A program made the translations under genes and the position numbers. Under the pieces are notes generated by a model that was not told where the DNA came from, ran no database searches, and worked only from the letters and a program-made list of their open reading frames with translations. Positions 25,452-35,021 of a stretch of 64,000 nt of DNA are shown here, one piece after another (position 1 is the first letter of the stretch; each line of letters starts with the position of its first letter). The stretch comes from Martinezella rhizogenes. GTDB lineage: Bacteria; Pseudomonadota; Alphaproteobacteria; Rhizobiales; Rhizobiaceae. The stretch is from contig NZ_SGNY01000002.1 of assembly GCF_007002745.1 (NCBI RefSeq), positions 434,001 through 498,000 on the forward strand, given 5' to 3'.

Positions 25452-28400
25452 TCAGGCCGCGCTGTCGATTTCCTCAGCGCCATTTGTCGGCACGTAGTTA
25501 AGTACCGGCCCGAGCCAGCGCTCGACCTCTGTCACCGGCATATCCTTGCGGCGCGCATAGTCGAGAACCTGGTCCCGCTCCACCTTGGCGACACCGAAAT
25601 AATAGCTCTCGGGATGACCGATATAGATGCCGGAGACCGAGGATCCCGGCCACATGGCATAGCTTTCCGTCAGCTCCACACCCGCCGCATTGGTGGCGTC
25701 GAGCAGGGCAAACAGCGTCTTCTTTTCGGTATGATCGGGCTGCGCCGGATAGCCGGGTGCAGGGCGAATACCGGCATAGGCTTCGCCGATCAGGTCATCG
25801 CCGCCAAGAGCCTCGTCCGGCGCATAACCCCAGAATTCCTTGCGCACCCGCTCATGCATGCGCTCGGCAAAGGCTTCGGCAAAACGGTCGGCCAGCGCCT
25901 TGACGAGGATGGACGAATAATCGTCATTGGCCCGCTCGAAGCGCTCGGCAATCGCCACTTCCTCGATGCCCGCCGTCACCACGAAGCCACCAACATAATC
26001 GGCAACGCCGCTATCGACAGGCGCCACGAAATCCGACAGCGCCACATTCGGGCGTCCATCGCGCTTGGAAAGCTGCTGGCGCAGCGTGAAGAAGGTGGCG
26101 AGCTCTTGCCTGCGGCTTTCATCCGTAAACAGCTTGATATCGTCGCCCACCGCATTGGCCGGCCAGAAGCCGATCACCGCGCGCGGCCGGAACCACTTCT
26201 CCTCGATGATCTTCGCAAGCATTGCCTGCGCATCGGCATAAAGCTGCCGCGCCGCCTCGCCCTGCTTTTCGTCTTCAAGGATCGCCGGGAAACGGCCCTT
26301 CAATTCCCAGGTCTGGAAGAACGGCGTCCAGTCGATGTAACGGGAAAGCTCTTCCAGATCATAGGTCTCGAATACCCTGGTGCCGAAGAACTGCGGCTTG
26401 ACGACGCTGTAGCTCGACCAGTCGATCTTGTGCGCATTCTCACGGGCGCGCGACAGCGGCAGACGCTGCTTTTCGCGCTCGTTGCGGGCATGGGCTTCCG
26501 CCACCTTCGCATATTCGCTGCGGATGCCATCGATATAAGCCGGCTTCTGCTCGGCCGAGAGAAGCGCCGACACGACGCCTACCGCACGCGAAGCGTCGGT
26601 GACATAGATCGCCTGCCCCTGCTCGTAACGCGGATGGATTTTCACCGCCGTATGCACACGGCTGGTCGTCGCGCCGCCGATCAGCAGCGGAATATCGAAA
26701 CCCTGCCGCTCCATTTCGGCGGCCACATGCACCATTTCATCCAGCGACGGCGTGATAAGGCCGGAAAGGCCGATCACATCCACCTTTTCGGCAATCGCCG
26801 TCTCAAGGATCTTCGTCGTCGGCACCATGACGCCGAGATCGATGATCTCGTAATTGTTGCAGGCCAGAACGACGCCGACGATGTTCTTGCCGATATCGTG
26901 CACATCGCCCTTCACGGTCGCCATCAGCACCTTGCCGGCGGCACTGCGCTCGGAGCCGCCATTCTGGCGCTTTTCCTCTTCCATGTAAGGCAAAAGCACG
27001 GCAACCGCCTGCTTCATCACGCGGGCGGATTTCACCACCTGCGGCAGGAACATCTTGCCCGAGCCGAAGAGATCGCCGACCACGTTCATGCCGGCCATCA
27101 GCGGCCCTTCGATAACGTGCAGCGGACGGGCAGCCTTCTGGCGCGCCTCTTCCGTATCGGCCTCGATATAGTCGGTGATGCCGTTGACCAGCGCATGTTC
27201 CAGCCGCTTCTCGACGGCAAGCTCGCGCCAGGAAAGATCCTGCACCTTGGTGTCCCTGGCGCCCGTGCCACGGAAACGCTCCGCCACTTCAAGCAGACGC
27301 TCGGTCGCATCGTCGCGACGGTTCAGCACCACGTCCTCGCAGGCCTCGCGCAGTTCCGCATCGATATTGTCGTAAACCGCAAGCTGCCCGGCATTAACGA
27401 TGCCCATATCCATGCCGACCTGAATGGCGTGGTAAAGGAACACGGCATGCATCGCCTCGCGCACCGGCTCGTTGCCGCGGAAGGAGAAGGACAGGTTGGA
27501 AACACCGCCGGAAATATGCGTCAGCGGCATGGTTTCGCGGATGGTCTTGGTGGCCTCGATGAAGTCCACGCCGTAATTATTGTGCTCTTCGATACCCGTC
27601 GCCACGGCGAACACATTCGGGTCGAAGATGATGTCTTCCGGCGACAGGCCGGCCTTTTCGGTCAGCAGCTTGTAGGCGCGCGCGCAGATTTCCACCTTGC
27701 GCTGATAGGTATCCGCCTGCCCGACCTCGTCAAAGGCCATGACCACCACGGCCGCACCGTAATTATGAACGAGCCGCGCCTGCTGGAGAAACTTCTCCTC
27801 ACCTTCCTTCAGCGAAATGGAATTGACGATCGACTTGCCCTGAACGCATTTCAGACCGGCCTCGATGATCTCGAACTTGGAGCTGTCGATCATGACAGGC
27901 ACGCGGGCGATGTCAGGCTCGGCGGCGATGAGGTTCAAGAATTCCACCATCGCCTTTTCGGAATCGATCAGGCCTTCATCCATGTTGATGTCGATGATCT
28001 GCGCGCCGTTTTCCACCTGATCGCGGGCGACAGCCAGCGCCGCCGTGTAATCGCCGGCGGTGATGAGCTTGCGGAAGCGGGCCGAGCCGGTAACGTTGGT
28101 GCGCTCGCCGACATTGACGAAAGGAATGTCCTTGGTCAGCACAAAAGGCTCGAGACCAGAAAGCGACATGAAGGGCACATGCGCGGGAATCTCGCGCGGC
28201 TTGTAACCCTTCACGGCTTCGGCAATCGCCCGGATATGCTCCGGCGTCGAGCCACAGCAGCCGCCGACGATGTTGACGAGACCGTCACGAACGAAGCCCT
28301 CAACCTGACGCGCCATCATTTCAGGCGTTTCGTCATATTGGCCGAATTCATTCGGCAGGCCGGCATTGGGATAGGCGCAGACGAAGGTGTCTGCCACGTC

Positions 28401-29225
28401 GGACAATTCCTGCAGATGCGGACGCATTGCATCCGCACCCAGCGCGCAGTTAAGCCCGATGGTGAAGGGGTTGGCGTGGCGCACCGAATTCCAGAAAGCA
28501 GACGGCGTCTGGCCGGAAAGCGTACGGCCGGAAAGGTCGGTGATCGTGCCGGAGATCATCACCGGCAAGCGAATGCCCTTGGCCTCGAAACGCTCCTCGC
28601 AGGCAAAGATCGCCGCCTTGGCGTTCAGCGTATCGAAAATCGTCTCGATGAGGATGATGTCGGCACCGCCGTCGATCAGGCCGTCGATCTGCTCGCCATA
28701 GGCAATACGCAGGTCATCGAAACTGACGGCACGATAACCGGGATTGTTGACATCTGGCGAAATCGAGGCCGTGCGGTTGGTCGGGCCGATGGCGCCGGCC
28801 ACGAAACGGCGGCGTCCGTCTTCCCGCTCGGCGCGCTGGGCAGCACGGCGAACAATTGCCGCGCCCTCACGGTTGAGGTCATAGACGGCATTTTCCATCT
28901 CGTAATCAGCCTGCGCGATGCGCGTCGACGAAAACGTGTTGGTTTCAAGAATATCCGCACCCGCCATGGCGTAACGATAATGGATTTCCTCGATTGCATC
29001 CGGCTGGGTCAGGATCAGAAGGTCGTTATTGCCCTTTTGGTGACAGGCACAGCCGATAAAACGGTCACCGCGGAAATGGTCTTCGTCAAAACCGAGACCC
29101 TGGATCTGCGTGCCCATGGCGCCATCGAGAATGAGGATGCGTTCGCTTGCGGCCTCGCGCAGTGCCTTGAAAATTTCCGCGCCGTCGCGCTTTGCCCCTT
29201 CGGGGCCAAACAGGTCGTCAAACAC
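25452..29225 (-). CDS. metH: Cobalamin-dependent methionine synthase
   Basis: MetH transfers the methyl group from 5-methyltetrahydrofolate to homocysteine through cobalamin, making methionine. All modules are present in order. The homocysteine-binding barrel has zinc Cys in GLNCALGAD and [10 protein letters not shown]. The pterin-binding domain has [19 protein letters not shown]. The cobalamin cap and B12-binding domain has [18 protein letters not shown] with the axial His. The C-terminal AdoMet-activation domain has [15 protein letters not shown]. Length (about 1257 residues) fits the family. I prefer GTG at 29225 because AGGAG lies 7 nt before it; the frame also allows ATG at 29240 or TTG at 29252. 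Overlapping inverted repeats upstream (29272-29302) suggest regulation. No metF gene is adjacent. Confidence 0.97.
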   Translation of the reverse strand: MFDDLFGPEGAKRDGAEIFKALREAASERILILDGAMGTQIQGLGFDEDHFRGDRFIGCACHQKGNNDLLILTQPDAIEEIHYRYAMAGADILETNTFSSTRIAQADYEMENAVYDLNREGAAIVRRAAQRAEREDGRRRFVAGAIGPTNRTASISPDVNNPGYRAVSFDDLRIAYGEQIDGLIDGGADIILIETIFDTLNAKAAIFACEERFEAKGIRLPVMISGTITDLSGRTLSGQTPSAFWNSVRHANPFTIGLNCALGADAMRPHLQELSDVADTFVCAYPNAGLPNEFGQYDETPEMMARQVEGFVRDGLVNIVGGCCGSTPEHIRAIAEAVKGYKPREIPAHVPFMSLSGLEPFVLTKDIPFVNVGERTNVTGSARFRKLITAGDYTAALAVARDQVENGAQIIDINMDEGLIDSEKAMVEFLNLIAAEPDIARVPVMIDSSKFEIIEAGLKCVQGKSIVNSISLKEGEEKFLQQARLVHNYGAAVVVMAFDEVGQADTYQRKVEICARAYKLLTEKAGLSPEDIIFDPNVFAVATGIEEHNNYGVDFIEATKTIRETMPLTHISGGVSNLSFSFRGNEPVREAMHAVFLYHAIQVGMDMGIVNAGQLAVYDNIDAELREACEDVVLNRRDDATERLLEVAERFRGTGARDTKVQDLSWRELAVEKRLEHALVNGITDYIEADTEEARQKAARPLHVIEGPLMAGMNVVGDLFGSGKMFLPQVVKSARVMKQAVAVLLPYMEEEKRQNGGSERSAAGKVLMATVKGDVHDIGKNIVGVVLACNNYEIIDLGVMVPTTKILETAIAEKVDVIGLSGLITPSLDEMVHVAAEMERQGFDIPLLIGGATTSRVHTAVKIHPRYEQGQAIYVTDASRAVGVVSALLSAEQKPAYIDGIRSEYAKVAEAHARNEREKQRLPLSRARENAHKIDWSSYSVVKPQFFGTRVFETYDLEELSRYIDWTPFFQTWELKGRFPAILEDEKQGEAARQLYADAQAMLAKIIEEKWFRPRAVIGFWPANAVGDDIKLFTDESRRQELATFFTLRQQLSKRDGRPNVALSDFVAPVDSGVADYVGGFVVTAGIEEVAIAERFERANDDYSSILVKALADRFAEAFAERMHERVRKEFWGYAPDEALGGDDLIGEAYAGIRPAPGYPAQPDHTEKKTLFALLDATNAAGVELTESYAMWPGSSVSGIYIGHPESYYFGVAKVERDQVLDYARRKDMPVTEVERWLGPVLNYVPTNGAEEIDSAA

Positions 29226-29271
29226 GGGCACACTCCTCATTTCGATTTGCAAGATCGCAAGCCGTCAAGTC

Positions 29272-29302
29272 ACATAAAGATATGTTTATGTCAATATATC
29301 TT
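29272..29302. promoter_or_regulatory. Overlapping inverted repeats upstream of metH
   Basis: ACATAAA-6 nt-TTTATGT (29272-29291) and AAGATAT-12 nt-ATATCTT (29277-29302) are both perfect inverted repeats and overlap each other. They lie 47 nt upstream of the metH start, in the gap shared with the divergent AGE-family gene. The ATAAAGATAT core resembles operators of ArsR-type methionine-cycle regulators such as SahR, but I cannot confirm the match. Confidence 0.6.
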
Positions 29303-29417
29303 CAAGGGACAGGCATAGCTTTGCGCCGTTGCGGCAGACTACGAAATTTCACTGACAGATGACAGGTTTATACGGCAAGGATATAAGCCAATGCAGCAAA
29401 CCGCATGGAGGACGAGA

Positions 29418-30665
29418 ATGCCCGAGGAAGATCATAACAGCCGCAACTGGAACACCCTGCCCTGGCACCGCCAATGGCTGGTGAAACAGGCCGAGGGACT
29501 TTTCGATTTCTTCCAGTATCGCGCCGTGAATTCCGCCGGCGGCTTTTTCGACCTCGATCCCAAGGGCGCGCCGCTGCAGAAAGACGATCCAGTACGCGGC
29601 ATCCACGCTTCGGCCCGCATGGTGCACTGCTTCTCCATCGGCCATCTACTCGGCCGGCCTGGCTGCGGCGATATCGTCGACCACGGCATGACCTATCTCT
29701 GGAACAAACACCGTGACAACGAGCATGGCGGTTATTTCTGGCAGGTGAACGATGCCGGCCCTGTCGACGCCACCAAGCAGGGTTATGGCCATGCCTTCGT
29801 GCTTCTGGCCGCCTCTTCCGCCAAGACCGTCGGGCATCCGCTGGCCGACCAGATGCTGGCCGATATTACCGAAGTGCTGGAAACCCGTTTCTGGGAAGAA
29901 AAACACGGCGCCATCGCCGAAGAATTCAACCGCGACTGGTCACCCATCGAGAATTACCGTGGCCAGAACTCCAACATGCACCTGACCGAAGCGCTGATGG
30001 CCGCCTATGAGGCGACAGGGGACAGCAACTATCTCACCAAGGCCGAACGCATCGCCGATCTTGTCATCCGCCGCCGCGCCGGCGAGCTGGACTTCCGGGT
30101 GCCGGAGCATTTCGACGAGAACTGGACGCTCGACAAGGCGTATCGCGGCAATGAAATGTTCCGCCCCTCCGGCTCCACCCCCGGCCACTGGCTGGAATGG
30201 GCACGCCTCATCCTGCAATTATGGATACTGGGCGAACGCCGCCACGACTGGATGCCGGTCGCCGCAAAATCGCTGTTCGTGCAATCCATGGCGCTGGGCT
30301 GGGACCGCGAAAAGGGCGGCTTCTTTTATACGCTCGACTGGGACGACAATCCCGACAAGCAGGCAAAACTCTGGTGGCCGATGTGCGAGGCGGCGGGTGC
30401 CGCCCACTTCCTCAATGAAAACCTGCCGGCGGACCCCTTCTATGAAGACAGCTACCGCCGCATCTGGAGCACCATCGCCAACAACTTCATCGACCATGAC
30501 AATGGCGGCTGGCACGAGGAACTGACGGAAAATCTGGTTCCGGCGCATACGCTGTTCCCCGGCAAGGGCGATATCTACCACGCGCTGCAGGCCTGCCTCA
30601 TTCCGCTTTTCCCGGCCACGGGAAGCCTGACGAAGGTGATTGCGGAAAACGGCGGGGATTATTGA
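29418..30665 (+). CDS. AGE-family sugar isomerase/epimerase (aldose-ketose isomerase-like)
   Basis: This soluble enzyme of 415 residues shows the alpha/alpha-barrel pattern of N-acylglucosamine 2-epimerase/YihS/mannose isomerase proteins: HASARMVHCFSIGHLLG (about 60-76), NKHRDNEHGGYFWQV, YGHAFVLLAASSA, YRGQNSNMHLTEALMAAYEA, and GNEMFRPSGSTPGHWLEWARL with the conserved His. Such enzymes interconvert mannose, fructose and glucose, or sulfoquinovose and its ketose. A D-mannose isomerase of this family is known from Agrobacterium radiobacter, which makes that activity the first guess. The ATG at 29418 follows GGAGG at ideal spacing; the frame upstream to 29391 is less likely. It is divergent from metH with no obvious functional link. 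Confidence 0.88.
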   Translation: MPEEDHNSRNWNTLPWHRQWLVKQAEGLFDFFQYRAVNSAGGFFDLDPKGAPLQKDDPVRGIHASARMVHCFSIGHLLGRPGCGDIVDHGMTYLWNKHRDNEHGGYFWQVNDAGPVDATKQGYGHAFVLLAASSAKTVGHPLADQMLADITEVLETRFWEEKHGAIAEEFNRDWSPIENYRGQNSNMHLTEALMAAYEATGDSNYLTKAERIADLVIRRRAGELDFRVPEHFDENWTLDKAYRGNEMFRPSGSTPGHWLEWARLILQLWILGERRHDWMPVAAKSLFVQSMALGWDREKGGFFYTLDWDDNPDKQAKLWWPMCEAAGAAHFLNENLPADPFYEDSYRRIWSTIANNFIDHDNGGWHEELTENLVPAHTLFPGKGDIYHALQACLIPLFPATGSLTKVIAENGGDY

Positions 30666-30680
30666 GGCGTCAATACCTTC

Positions 30681-30795
30681 CATCATGCCGGCCCTAAGCC
30701 GGCATCCAGCCACGGTGTGTCGGCGCCGTGAAAAGAGTTTCTCACGATCAGGGACTTGGATAGTGCTGGACCCCGGATCAAGTCCGGGGTGACGG
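30681..30795. repeat. Rhizobial intergenic palindromic element, copy 3
   Basis: CATCATGCCGGCC...GGCATCC forms the first hairpin, and CCCCGGATCAAGTCCGGGG followed by TGACGG forms the second; the linker is longer than in copy 1. It separates the convergent AGE-family and phosphatase genes and may terminate both. Confidence 0.75.
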
Positions 30796-30809
30796 CCACT
30801 CGTTAAACC

Positions 30810-31388
30810 TCAGAAACCGATGGTTTCCTCGAAATCATCCCAGGACTGATACATCTCATATCTGCCGATACCGGGGATAGGCACATGCCCGTAATAGGGC
30901 GAGAGCTGGAATTCGGCCGCCGCCTCGCTCTTGCCGGCCACCGCTCCTACATAGATCGCCGAGGCAAGCCCCGTGCGGTTGGCACCGTGTTCGCAATGGA
31001 TGAGGATCGGTTTTTCCGCATTCTGCAGCACGGCCACCAGCGTTTCCGCGTCTTCCGGCGAAAGCTTTTCGCTAGAACTCATCGGAAAATCGACCAGCCG
31101 GATACCGTTTTTCTTCGCCGCCTGGCTTTCGGCGTCATACCAGCCTTCACGCTTTTCATCACGCAGGTTGATGATGGTCTTGATGCCATAGGACTTGGCG
31201 TAGGCTGCTATGTCCTTGCCGCTCGGCTGGGCCGAACGATAAAGTTCGCCGGGGATGACCTCGTGGAAATTTCCGGTCAGCTGGCCGATACCCATATGCG
31301 CGCCCGCCAGAACCGGCAGGGCGACAAGGCCAATGGCCGTGATTTTCAAAAACTTCAAAACGATACGCAAAACATCAACCCGCGACAT
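30810..31388 (-). CDS. Membrane-anchored dual-specificity/tyrosine phosphatase
   Basis: This 192-residue protein has one N-terminal hydrophobic segment (about 10-30), so it is probably anchored to the inner membrane or exported. A cysteine-phosphatase domain follows. The active-site P-loop is HCEHGANRTG with Cys132 and Arg138 (CX5R). The upstream IPGELYRSAQPSGKDIAAYAKSYGIKTIINLRDE is typical of the Siw14/DUF442-related dual-specificity group. Proteins of this kind dephosphorylate tyrosine residues, inositol pyrophosphates or polysaccharide-linked phosphates. No exopolysaccharide genes are adjacent, so the substrate is open. The gene stands alone between an intergenic palindrome and a small membrane protein gene. 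Confidence 0.87.
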   Translation of the reverse strand: MSRVDVLRIVLKFLKITAIGLVALPVLAGAHMGIGQLTGNFHEVIPGELYRSAQPSGKDIAAYAKSYGIKTIINLRDEKREGWYDAESQAAKKNGIRLVDFPMSSSEKLSPEDAETLVAVLQNAEKPILIHCEHGANRTGLASAIYVGAVAGKSEAAAEFQLSPYYGHVPIPGIGRYEMYQSWDDFEETIGF

Positions 31389-31581
31389 TCATCGGACGGG
31401 GGCGAGATGGCATCGCAAACCGGCGAAAACAAGTCCGGCACCGGCCAAACCAAGCATGGGCATGGCCGGTGGCTCGATGACAGCCCTCGCAGACCCGTTG
31501 CGCCGCAAGGGTTTACCGGTGGCTGCGCAACGGCGCGAAAATTCTCAAAATACCGTGATGACGGGAACCGCGCCCGGCCGC

Positions 31582-32034
31582 CTAGTCGAACTCCGCCGAA
31601 ATAACGGTGACACGCCATTCCAGCCGCTGCGGTTCCACTCTTTCATTGTTGCGCAACCGGAAAGCCCGGCATGCGGCGAAAGTCTCCCCCGCCTCGATGC
31701 GTCTTTCGCTCACCTGATAGGGATCGAAGGCGACTGAAGCGCGGAAGGCGGGTTCAAACCCTTCGAGAGTATAGGTCAGGCGCTGCACGGCCACATCATT
31801 GTCGTTGCGGAAGCTGACGCGAATGGGCAAAGCCGGATCCGGGCAGGCCGCATCGAAACTGGCTGTCGCAATGACATGGCCGAGCCGCTGGCTGCCACGC
31901 CACCAGTCATAAATGACAAAGGCCGCTGTCGCCCCCCAGATCAGCAGCAGGCAGATGACGACGGGTTTGAGATGCCGCGGAAATGCAATGAGGACCAGCA
32001 GAAGAATGGCACTGAGAACGGCTCCGACGATCAC
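31582..32034 (-). CDS. Small membrane protein with C-terminal beta-domain, unknown function
   Basis: I cannot assign this 150-residue protein to a named family. Two adjacent hydrophobic helices (about 2-18 and 24-44) are followed by a soluble domain with regularly spaced strands (IRVSFRNDNDVAVQRLTYTLEGF, then VAFDPYQVSERRIEAGETFAACRAF). The soluble part looks like an immunoglobulin-like sandwich that would sit in the periplasm. It shares its strand with the phosphatase gene, but 193 nt separates them, so co-transcription is uncertain. Confidence 0.6.
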   Translation of the reverse strand: MIVGAVLSAILLLVLIAFPRHLKPVVICLLLIWGATAAFVIYDWWRGSQRLGHVIATASFDAACPDPALPIRVSFRNDNDVAVQRLTYTLEGFEPAFRASVAFDPYQVSERRIEAGETFAACRAFRLRNNERVEPQRLEWRVTVISAEFD

Positions 32035-32476
32035 GTCGCCCCTCCCTCATAAAAACAAACCCGCATGCGATGCTGCCCTCCCTTACCCATTTCCGTCCAT
32101 GGCGACCCGGCGTGATAGCGACGTTTCAACCGCTCTCCACACCCTTTCCGATGTGAAGCGGCTGGAGCGGCGAAGCAGCGGTCCTGCCACGGACAGACAC
32201 AACTCTATGGTCGTGCCCCACGCTGTCAAGACAACCAAGCGTGACACCGGACTGACAGTTCGCCGGGCCACTGACGGAAAGACAAAGGGAACCAAACGCC
32301 GCTGAGGACGTTCGCCGCATCAGAACAGCATGGCGGGGCGAGAAAAATCGCCGCGATCCGGGCACGACAGTCAAGAACACCGGAGGACATAGCGCCTCTT
32401 GGAATTGCCAGGCCCGAGACCATATTAAATGCGACTAATATATGCTATAGACGACAGTAGCTCAGGGAGTATAACG
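32035..32476. other. Intergenic region upstream of the outer-membrane protein gene
   Basis: These 442 nt show several overlapping short reading frames but none with a ribosome-binding site and a recognisable product. The last 60 nt turn AT-rich (ATTAAATGCG, AATATATGCTATAG) and probably hold the promoter of the porin-like gene. I see nothing else definite. Confidence 0.5.
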
Positions 32477-33109
32477 ATGAAAACGCTGATCGTAACGTCA
32501 CTTCTGGCCCTTTCCGCCAGCACCGCAATGGCTGCGGATGCCGTATACGAAACGCCGGCACCTCCGGTCGCGCAGGAAACCCTGCCGGTCTTCACCTGGT
32601 CTGGTCCTTATCTTGGTATTCAAGGCGGCGCGGGCTGGGCGAATGGCGATTTTTCGGCTGGCGGCCCCGTCGCTTCGGATAATTTCGATGGCGGCATTCT
32701 GGGTGCCTTTGCCGGTTATAATTACCAGTTCGACAATAATTTCGTCGTCGGCATCGAAGGTGACGTCGATTATAACTGGAACGACAATGACTATGCCGGT
32801 GTGCAGATCGGCACCGACTGGCAGGGCTCAGTCCGTGGCCGCGTCGGTTATGCCTTCGACCGCGCCCTGCTCTACGGCACGGCCGGCTGGACAGCCACAC
32901 GTGGTTTCATCGAAACCCCCGGCGCCGGCAAGGACAGCACCACATTCAACGGCTTCACCGTTGGCGCGGGTCTTGATTACGCCTTCACCGACAATGTGTT
33001 CGGCCGGCTGGAATATCGCTACAACGATTATGGCGACAAGGACATTTTTGGCGTCAATACCGATTTCGACCAGCACACCGTCAAGGTGGGCCTCGGTGTG
33101 AAATTCTGA
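32477..33109 (+). CDS. Omp25/RopB-like outer-membrane beta-barrel protein
   Basis: This 210-residue protein has a signal peptide (KTLIVTSLLALSASTAMAADA) and an eight-stranded barrel pattern of alternating aromatic/Gly strands. Examples are FTWSGPYLGIQGGAGWANGDF, FVVGIEGDVDYNWND, SVRGRVGYAFDRALLYGTAGW, VGAGLDYAFTDNVFGRLEYRY, and a C-terminal strand ending in VGLGVKF with the usual terminal Phe. It matches the Omp25/Omp31/RopB surface proteins that are abundant in Brucella and rhizobia. The ATG at 32477 follows GGGAGT. A canonical terminator lies just after the stop codon. It is probably monocistronic and highly expressed. Confidence 0.92.
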   Translation: MKTLIVTSLLALSASTAMAADAVYETPAPPVAQETLPVFTWSGPYLGIQGGAGWANGDFSAGGPVASDNFDGGILGAFAGYNYQFDNNFVVGIEGDVDYNWNDNDYAGVQIGTDWQGSVRGRVGYAFDRALLYGTAGWTATRGFIETPGAGKDSTTFNGFTVGAGLDYAFTDNVFGRLEYRYNDYGDKDIFGVNTDFDQHTVKVGLGVKF

Positions 33110-33133
33110 TCCTGCCCGACCGGATCAAACATA

Positions 33134-33162
33134 AAAAAGCCCGGCTATTCGCCGGGCTTTTT
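33134..33162 (+). terminator. Intrinsic terminator after the Omp25-like gene
   Basis: GCCCGGC pairs with GCCGGGC around a 5-nt loop, flanked by A and T runs extending the stem. It lies 25 nt after the stop codon. Confidence 0.9.
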
Positions 33163-33325
33163 CTTGACTGACAAAACAATGCCCGCCTCAACCCGCCGAC
33201 TTTAGCGATGCCAAAAACATGAACCCCTGAACAACAAAACATTCACAAACCGTTCAGCAGACCCGTGCCATCATGCGGGCATAATGAGCCTCTATCTCCC
33301 AAGGCAGGCTTATGGAGTAGCCCCG

Positions 33326-33697
33326 ATGAAAAAGATCATTCTTTCCACCCTTGCCGCGCTGGTCGCCACCGGCAGCGTCTTCGCATCCTACGGCACCGCT
33401 GCCGCGCAGGATTATCCCTATCGTCCGCGCTACGACCGTGGTTATGACCGTGGCGGCCCACCCCCACCGCCCTACCGCGAACACCGCCGCCACAATGATG
33501 GCGCCGCAATCGCCGGCGGCCTTGCCGCAGGCGTCATCGGCGGCCTGATCGGCGGCGCGATTGCCAACAGCAACAACGGCCCCCGCTACTACGAACCCCC
33601 GCCGCCGCCCCGCCCGCGCTGCTGGTTCGAAGACCGCCGCGTCCCCAATTCCTATGACGGCGGCTGGCATACGGAGAGCATGCGGGTCTGTAACTGA
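33326..33697 (+). CDS. Secreted Pro/Tyr/Arg-rich protein with glycine-zipper helix
   Basis: This 123-residue protein begins with a signal peptide (KKIILSTLAALVATGSVFASYGTAAAQ). Next come a Tyr/Arg/Pro-rich stretch, a glycine-zipper membrane-like segment (AAIAGGLAAGVIGGLIGGAIA, about 60-80), a run of prolines and a C-terminal Cys pair near CWFEDRR and MRVCN. It resembles the small glycine-zipper envelope proteins common in Rhizobiales. The function is unknown; the two Cys could form a disulfide in the periplasm. The ATG at 33326 follows GGAG. Confidence 0.72.
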   Translation: MKKIILSTLAALVATGSVFASYGTAAAQDYPYRPRYDRGYDRGGPPPPPYREHRRHNDGAAIAGGLAAGVIGGLIGGAIANSNNGPRYYEPPPPPRPRCWFEDRRVPNSYDGGWHTESMRVCN

Positions 33698-33857
33698 CCG
33701 CATCGCTGAAAATTCGCTCTGGATGATCCGATCAGTCTGAATGGCTGGTCGGATTTTTTGTTGGATGGAGCAAAAGGTGTCGAAGGCGGCAATGATCAAT
33801 GAAGCATCGCTAGCTGATGAGCGGAATCGCCAATTCATTCGAAATATGAAAGAAAAA

Positions 33858-33933
33858 TGGTGGGCCTGGAGAGACTCGAACTCCCAACCAAGCGGTTATG
33901 AGCCGCCGGCTCTAACCATTGAGCTACAGGCCC
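33858..33933 (-). tRNA. tRNA-Ile2 (anticodon CAU, lysidine-modified)
   Basis: The reverse complement folds into a full cloverleaf with the acceptor stem GGGCCTG/CAGGCCC and an encoded CCA end. The D arm contains GCTC...GAGC. The anticodon stem GGCGG/CCGCT encloses the loop CTCATAA, giving anticodon CAT. The T arm is GGGAG-TTCGAGT-CTCTC. Overall similarity to bacterial tRNA-Ile2 (e.g. GGTTAGAGC followed by GGCG-CTCATAA-CGCTTGG) rather than to elongator or initiator tRNA-Met suggests that it reads AUA after lysidine modification by TilS. Automatic tools often label such genes tRNA-Met. Confidence 0.9.
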
Positions 33934-34114
33934 TTATCGGAGCAAGGTGATCCGAAATACCGGTTTCGCAATGGTTCGAATCCGGTGGGTCACGCTCTAA
34001 CGTAATTTTTATAGCCCGACAAGCCATTGATGCTTCCGCAAGGCACCGCCGCCGTATTAGCTACACAATCTAAGGCAATACCCTCCAAAGGGACACAATC
34101 AACGAGGAAACACC

Positions 34115-34858
34115 ATGACGACAAAAAAGGCCCGCCTTTTCGCACTCACCGCTTTGACCGCAGCAGCAATGGTGCCGCTGGCCAGCCAGGTGCTTGCACA
34201 GGAAGCCAACCCGCGCGAAGCCACCATCAGTGTTTCCGGCGAAGGCCAGGCGGCCATTGCCCCTGATATGGCGATCCTGTCCTTCAGCGTCGTCAAGCAG
34301 GCGGAAACGGCGGCTGCGGCACTTACCGAGAATTCCAAGGCGCTCGCCGAGGTTCTGAAGGCGCTAAAAGAAGCCGCCATCGAAGATCGGGATCTGCAGA
34401 CCAGCAATTTCTCGGTACAGCCGCTCTACAAGCATTATGAGCCCAAGGACGGCGTTTATGTTGCGCCTGAGATCACCGGCTATCAGGTTTCCAACGGCCT
34501 GACGGTGCGGGTGCGCGACCTGAAGAAGCTCGGCGCGATCCTCGATACCTCCGTCAAGCTTGGCATCAATCAGGGCGGCGATATCACCTTCACCAATGAC
34601 AAGCCCGAAGCCACGGTTACCGAGGCCCGCAAACAGGCCGTGGCCGATGCGATCGCCAAGGCGAAGACGCTGACGGAAGCGGCAGGCGTGAAGCTCGGCC
34701 GCGTCATTCAGATCAGCGAAAACTCGCAGCGCCCGATGCCGATGCCAGCCGGCGCGATGCGCGCGTCGATGATGAAGGAAGCCGACAGCGTGCCGATCGC
34801 TTCGGGTGAGAACAATTACAGCGTGGTGGTCAACGTCACCTTCGCCCTCGAACAGTAA
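34115..34858 (+). CDS. SIMPL-domain (DUF541) periplasmic protein
   Basis: This 247-residue protein has a signal peptide (to about LAQEA, residue 30) and one SIMPL domain. It starts with ATISVSGEGQAAIAPDMAILSFSVVKQAETA, a family hallmark, and includes QTSNFSVQPLYKHY, YQVSNGLTVRVRDLKKLGAILD and EARKQAVADAIAKAKTLTEAAGVKLGRV. Homologues form ring-like assemblies in the periplasm; E. coli YggE reduces oxidative stress damage by an unclear route. The ATG at 34095 region is preceded by a long leader after the tRNA gene on the other strand. It stands alone and is followed by a bidirectional terminator. Confidence 0.9.
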   Translation: MTTKKARLFALTALTAAAMVPLASQVLAQEANPREATISVSGEGQAAIAPDMAILSFSVVKQAETAAAALTENSKALAEVLKALKEAAIEDRDLQTSNFSVQPLYKHYEPKDGVYVAPEITGYQVSNGLTVRVRDLKKLGAILDTSVKLGINQGGDITFTNDKPEATVTEARKQAVADAIAKAKTLTEAAGVKLGRVIQISENSQRPMPMPAGAMRASMMKEADSVPIASGENNYSVVVNVTFALEQ

Positions 34859-34931
34859 GAACACGTCAGGGGCGGCACCTGCGTGTCGCCTCCCGCCCGT
34901 TCTAAATCCGGCATCGGCCGGTTAAAAAAAG

Positions 34932-34973
34932 AAATGCCCCTCGCCTGCCTTTCCGGACAAGCGAGGGGCATTT
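34932..34973. terminator. Bidirectional terminator after the SIMPL gene
   Basis: AAATGCCCCTCGC pairs perfectly with GCGAGGGGCATTT, with A and T runs outside the stem. It lies between the convergent SIMPL and small secreted protein genes. Confidence 0.9.
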
Positions 34974-35021
34974 TTTATCCATCCGGCGGACGGGGATGTC
35001 ACCGGATCGATATTGTCCGCT

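Noticed and set aside
25614-29318. A 1234-codon open frame antisense to metH
   Set aside because: It is a product of the strong third-position GC bias of metH on the opposite strand. Its residue content (rich in His, Arg, Asp, Gly) is typical of complementary frames and there is no ribosome-binding site or recognisable domain.
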